Shown here in pieces: positions 10,041 through 10,121 of a stretch of DNA of 10,121 nucleotides (positions are counted from its first letter, which is position 1; every line of letters begins with the position of its first letter). The position numbers and the translations under genes are program-made. The DNA lies in NCBI GenBank assembly GCA_902797785.1, contig CADBUD010000321.1, forward strand, positions 1 to 10,121, read 5' to 3'. The notes under the pieces are model-generated. The model saw only the letters and a list, made by a program, of their open reading frames with translations. It was not told the origin of the DNA and searched no databases. The DNA comes from an uncultured Lachnospiraceae bacterium (GTDB lineage: Bacteria; Bacillota; Clostridia; Lachnospirales; Lachnospiraceae).

Positions 10041-10074
10041 CGTTAACGAAAACCGTTGCCGGTTTTCGTTAACG
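10041..10074. promoter_or_regulatory. 15-bp perfect inverted repeat built from two CGTTAACG palindromes
   Basis: CGTTAACGAAAACCG, a four-base loop TTGC, then CGGTTTTCGTTAACG: 15 of 15 pairs. Each end carries the self-palindromic octamer CGTTAACG (10041-10048 and 10067-10074), 26 bases apart. It covers the predicted start of the + strand transcript. With no T tract on either side it is better read as a double operator, or a 5' mRNA hairpin, than as a terminator. Confidence 0.6.
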
Positions 10075-10082
10075 GTATAAAA

Positions 10083-10121
10083 ATGATGCGCACGGATTTT
10101 GTAAGGAAAATGTCGCTTTCA
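10083..10121 (+). CDS. Possible start of a divergent gene (cut by window edge)
   Basis: ATG 10083 opens a frame MMRTDFVRKMSLS that continues to the edge; ATG 10110 is in the same frame and has AAGGA close before it, though spacing is short. Only 13 codons are visible, so no product can be named. The case rests on the upstream TATAAT and operator-like repeats. Confidence 0.22.
   Translation, partial: MMRTDFVRKMSLS

Noticed and set aside
9976..10074. The two inverted repeats as transcription terminators
   Set aside because: Neither has a T tract on either strand, and both lie next to promoter elements.

Overview
The window looks like Firmicutes DNA, most likely a gut Clostridia/Lachnospiraceae-type genome. 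Pointers are the strong GGAGG-type ribosome binding sites, the sigma-A promoters, a Gram-positive signal peptide and families of MBG, YDG and other Ig-like repeats typical of the giant surface proteins of that group. The taxonomic call is inference; there is no rRNA or housekeeping gene here.

One gene fills almost everything. A single uninterrupted minus-strand reading frame starts at ATG 9525 and runs off the left edge at base 1. I translated it end to end without meeting a stop codon: at least 3,175 residues, C-terminus not in the window. It encodes a secreted giant beta-rich repeat protein. In order from the N-terminus it has: a signal peptide (residues 1-35); a short unique region; a module with a YTGEP motif; a three-module cassette E-D'-B; a YDG module; a mixed set of MBG/Ig-like modules; a central, mostly non-repeated block (about residues 1006-1379) containing a conserved WKTFLNVITFGLFF-type module; three tandem copies of an approximately 265-residue A-B-C unit; a D-C-D stretch; a second copy of the E-D'-B cassette; then C, A, D, MBG and the start of another D module. 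I see no enzyme domain and no cell-wall anchor; an anchor would be expected beyond the left edge. The + strand open frames inside the gene are antisense shadows.

The 596 bases to the right (9526-10121) are regulatory. A near-consensus sigma-A promoter on the minus strand (TTGAAA-17-TATAAT, 9914-9942) starts a leader of about 380 nt. The leader holds a 51-codon upstream ORF with its own strong ribosome binding site (9689-9844), an intrinsic terminator lying inside that ORF (9751-9789), a second hairpin whose 3' arm carries the ORF's stop codon (9689-9751), and an 81-nt element closed by a 16-bp stem (9555-9635) just before the gene's ribosome binding site. Two of these stems contain G.U pairs that work only in minus-strand RNA. 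This suggests conditional expression of the giant protein by transcription attenuation or an undescribed cis-acting RNA.

Further right are three palindromes (9946-9967, 9976-10003, 10041-10074) and a second, weaker promoter facing right. They suggest repressor-type control of a divergent + strand gene that may begin at 10083 or 10110 and is cut by the window edge.
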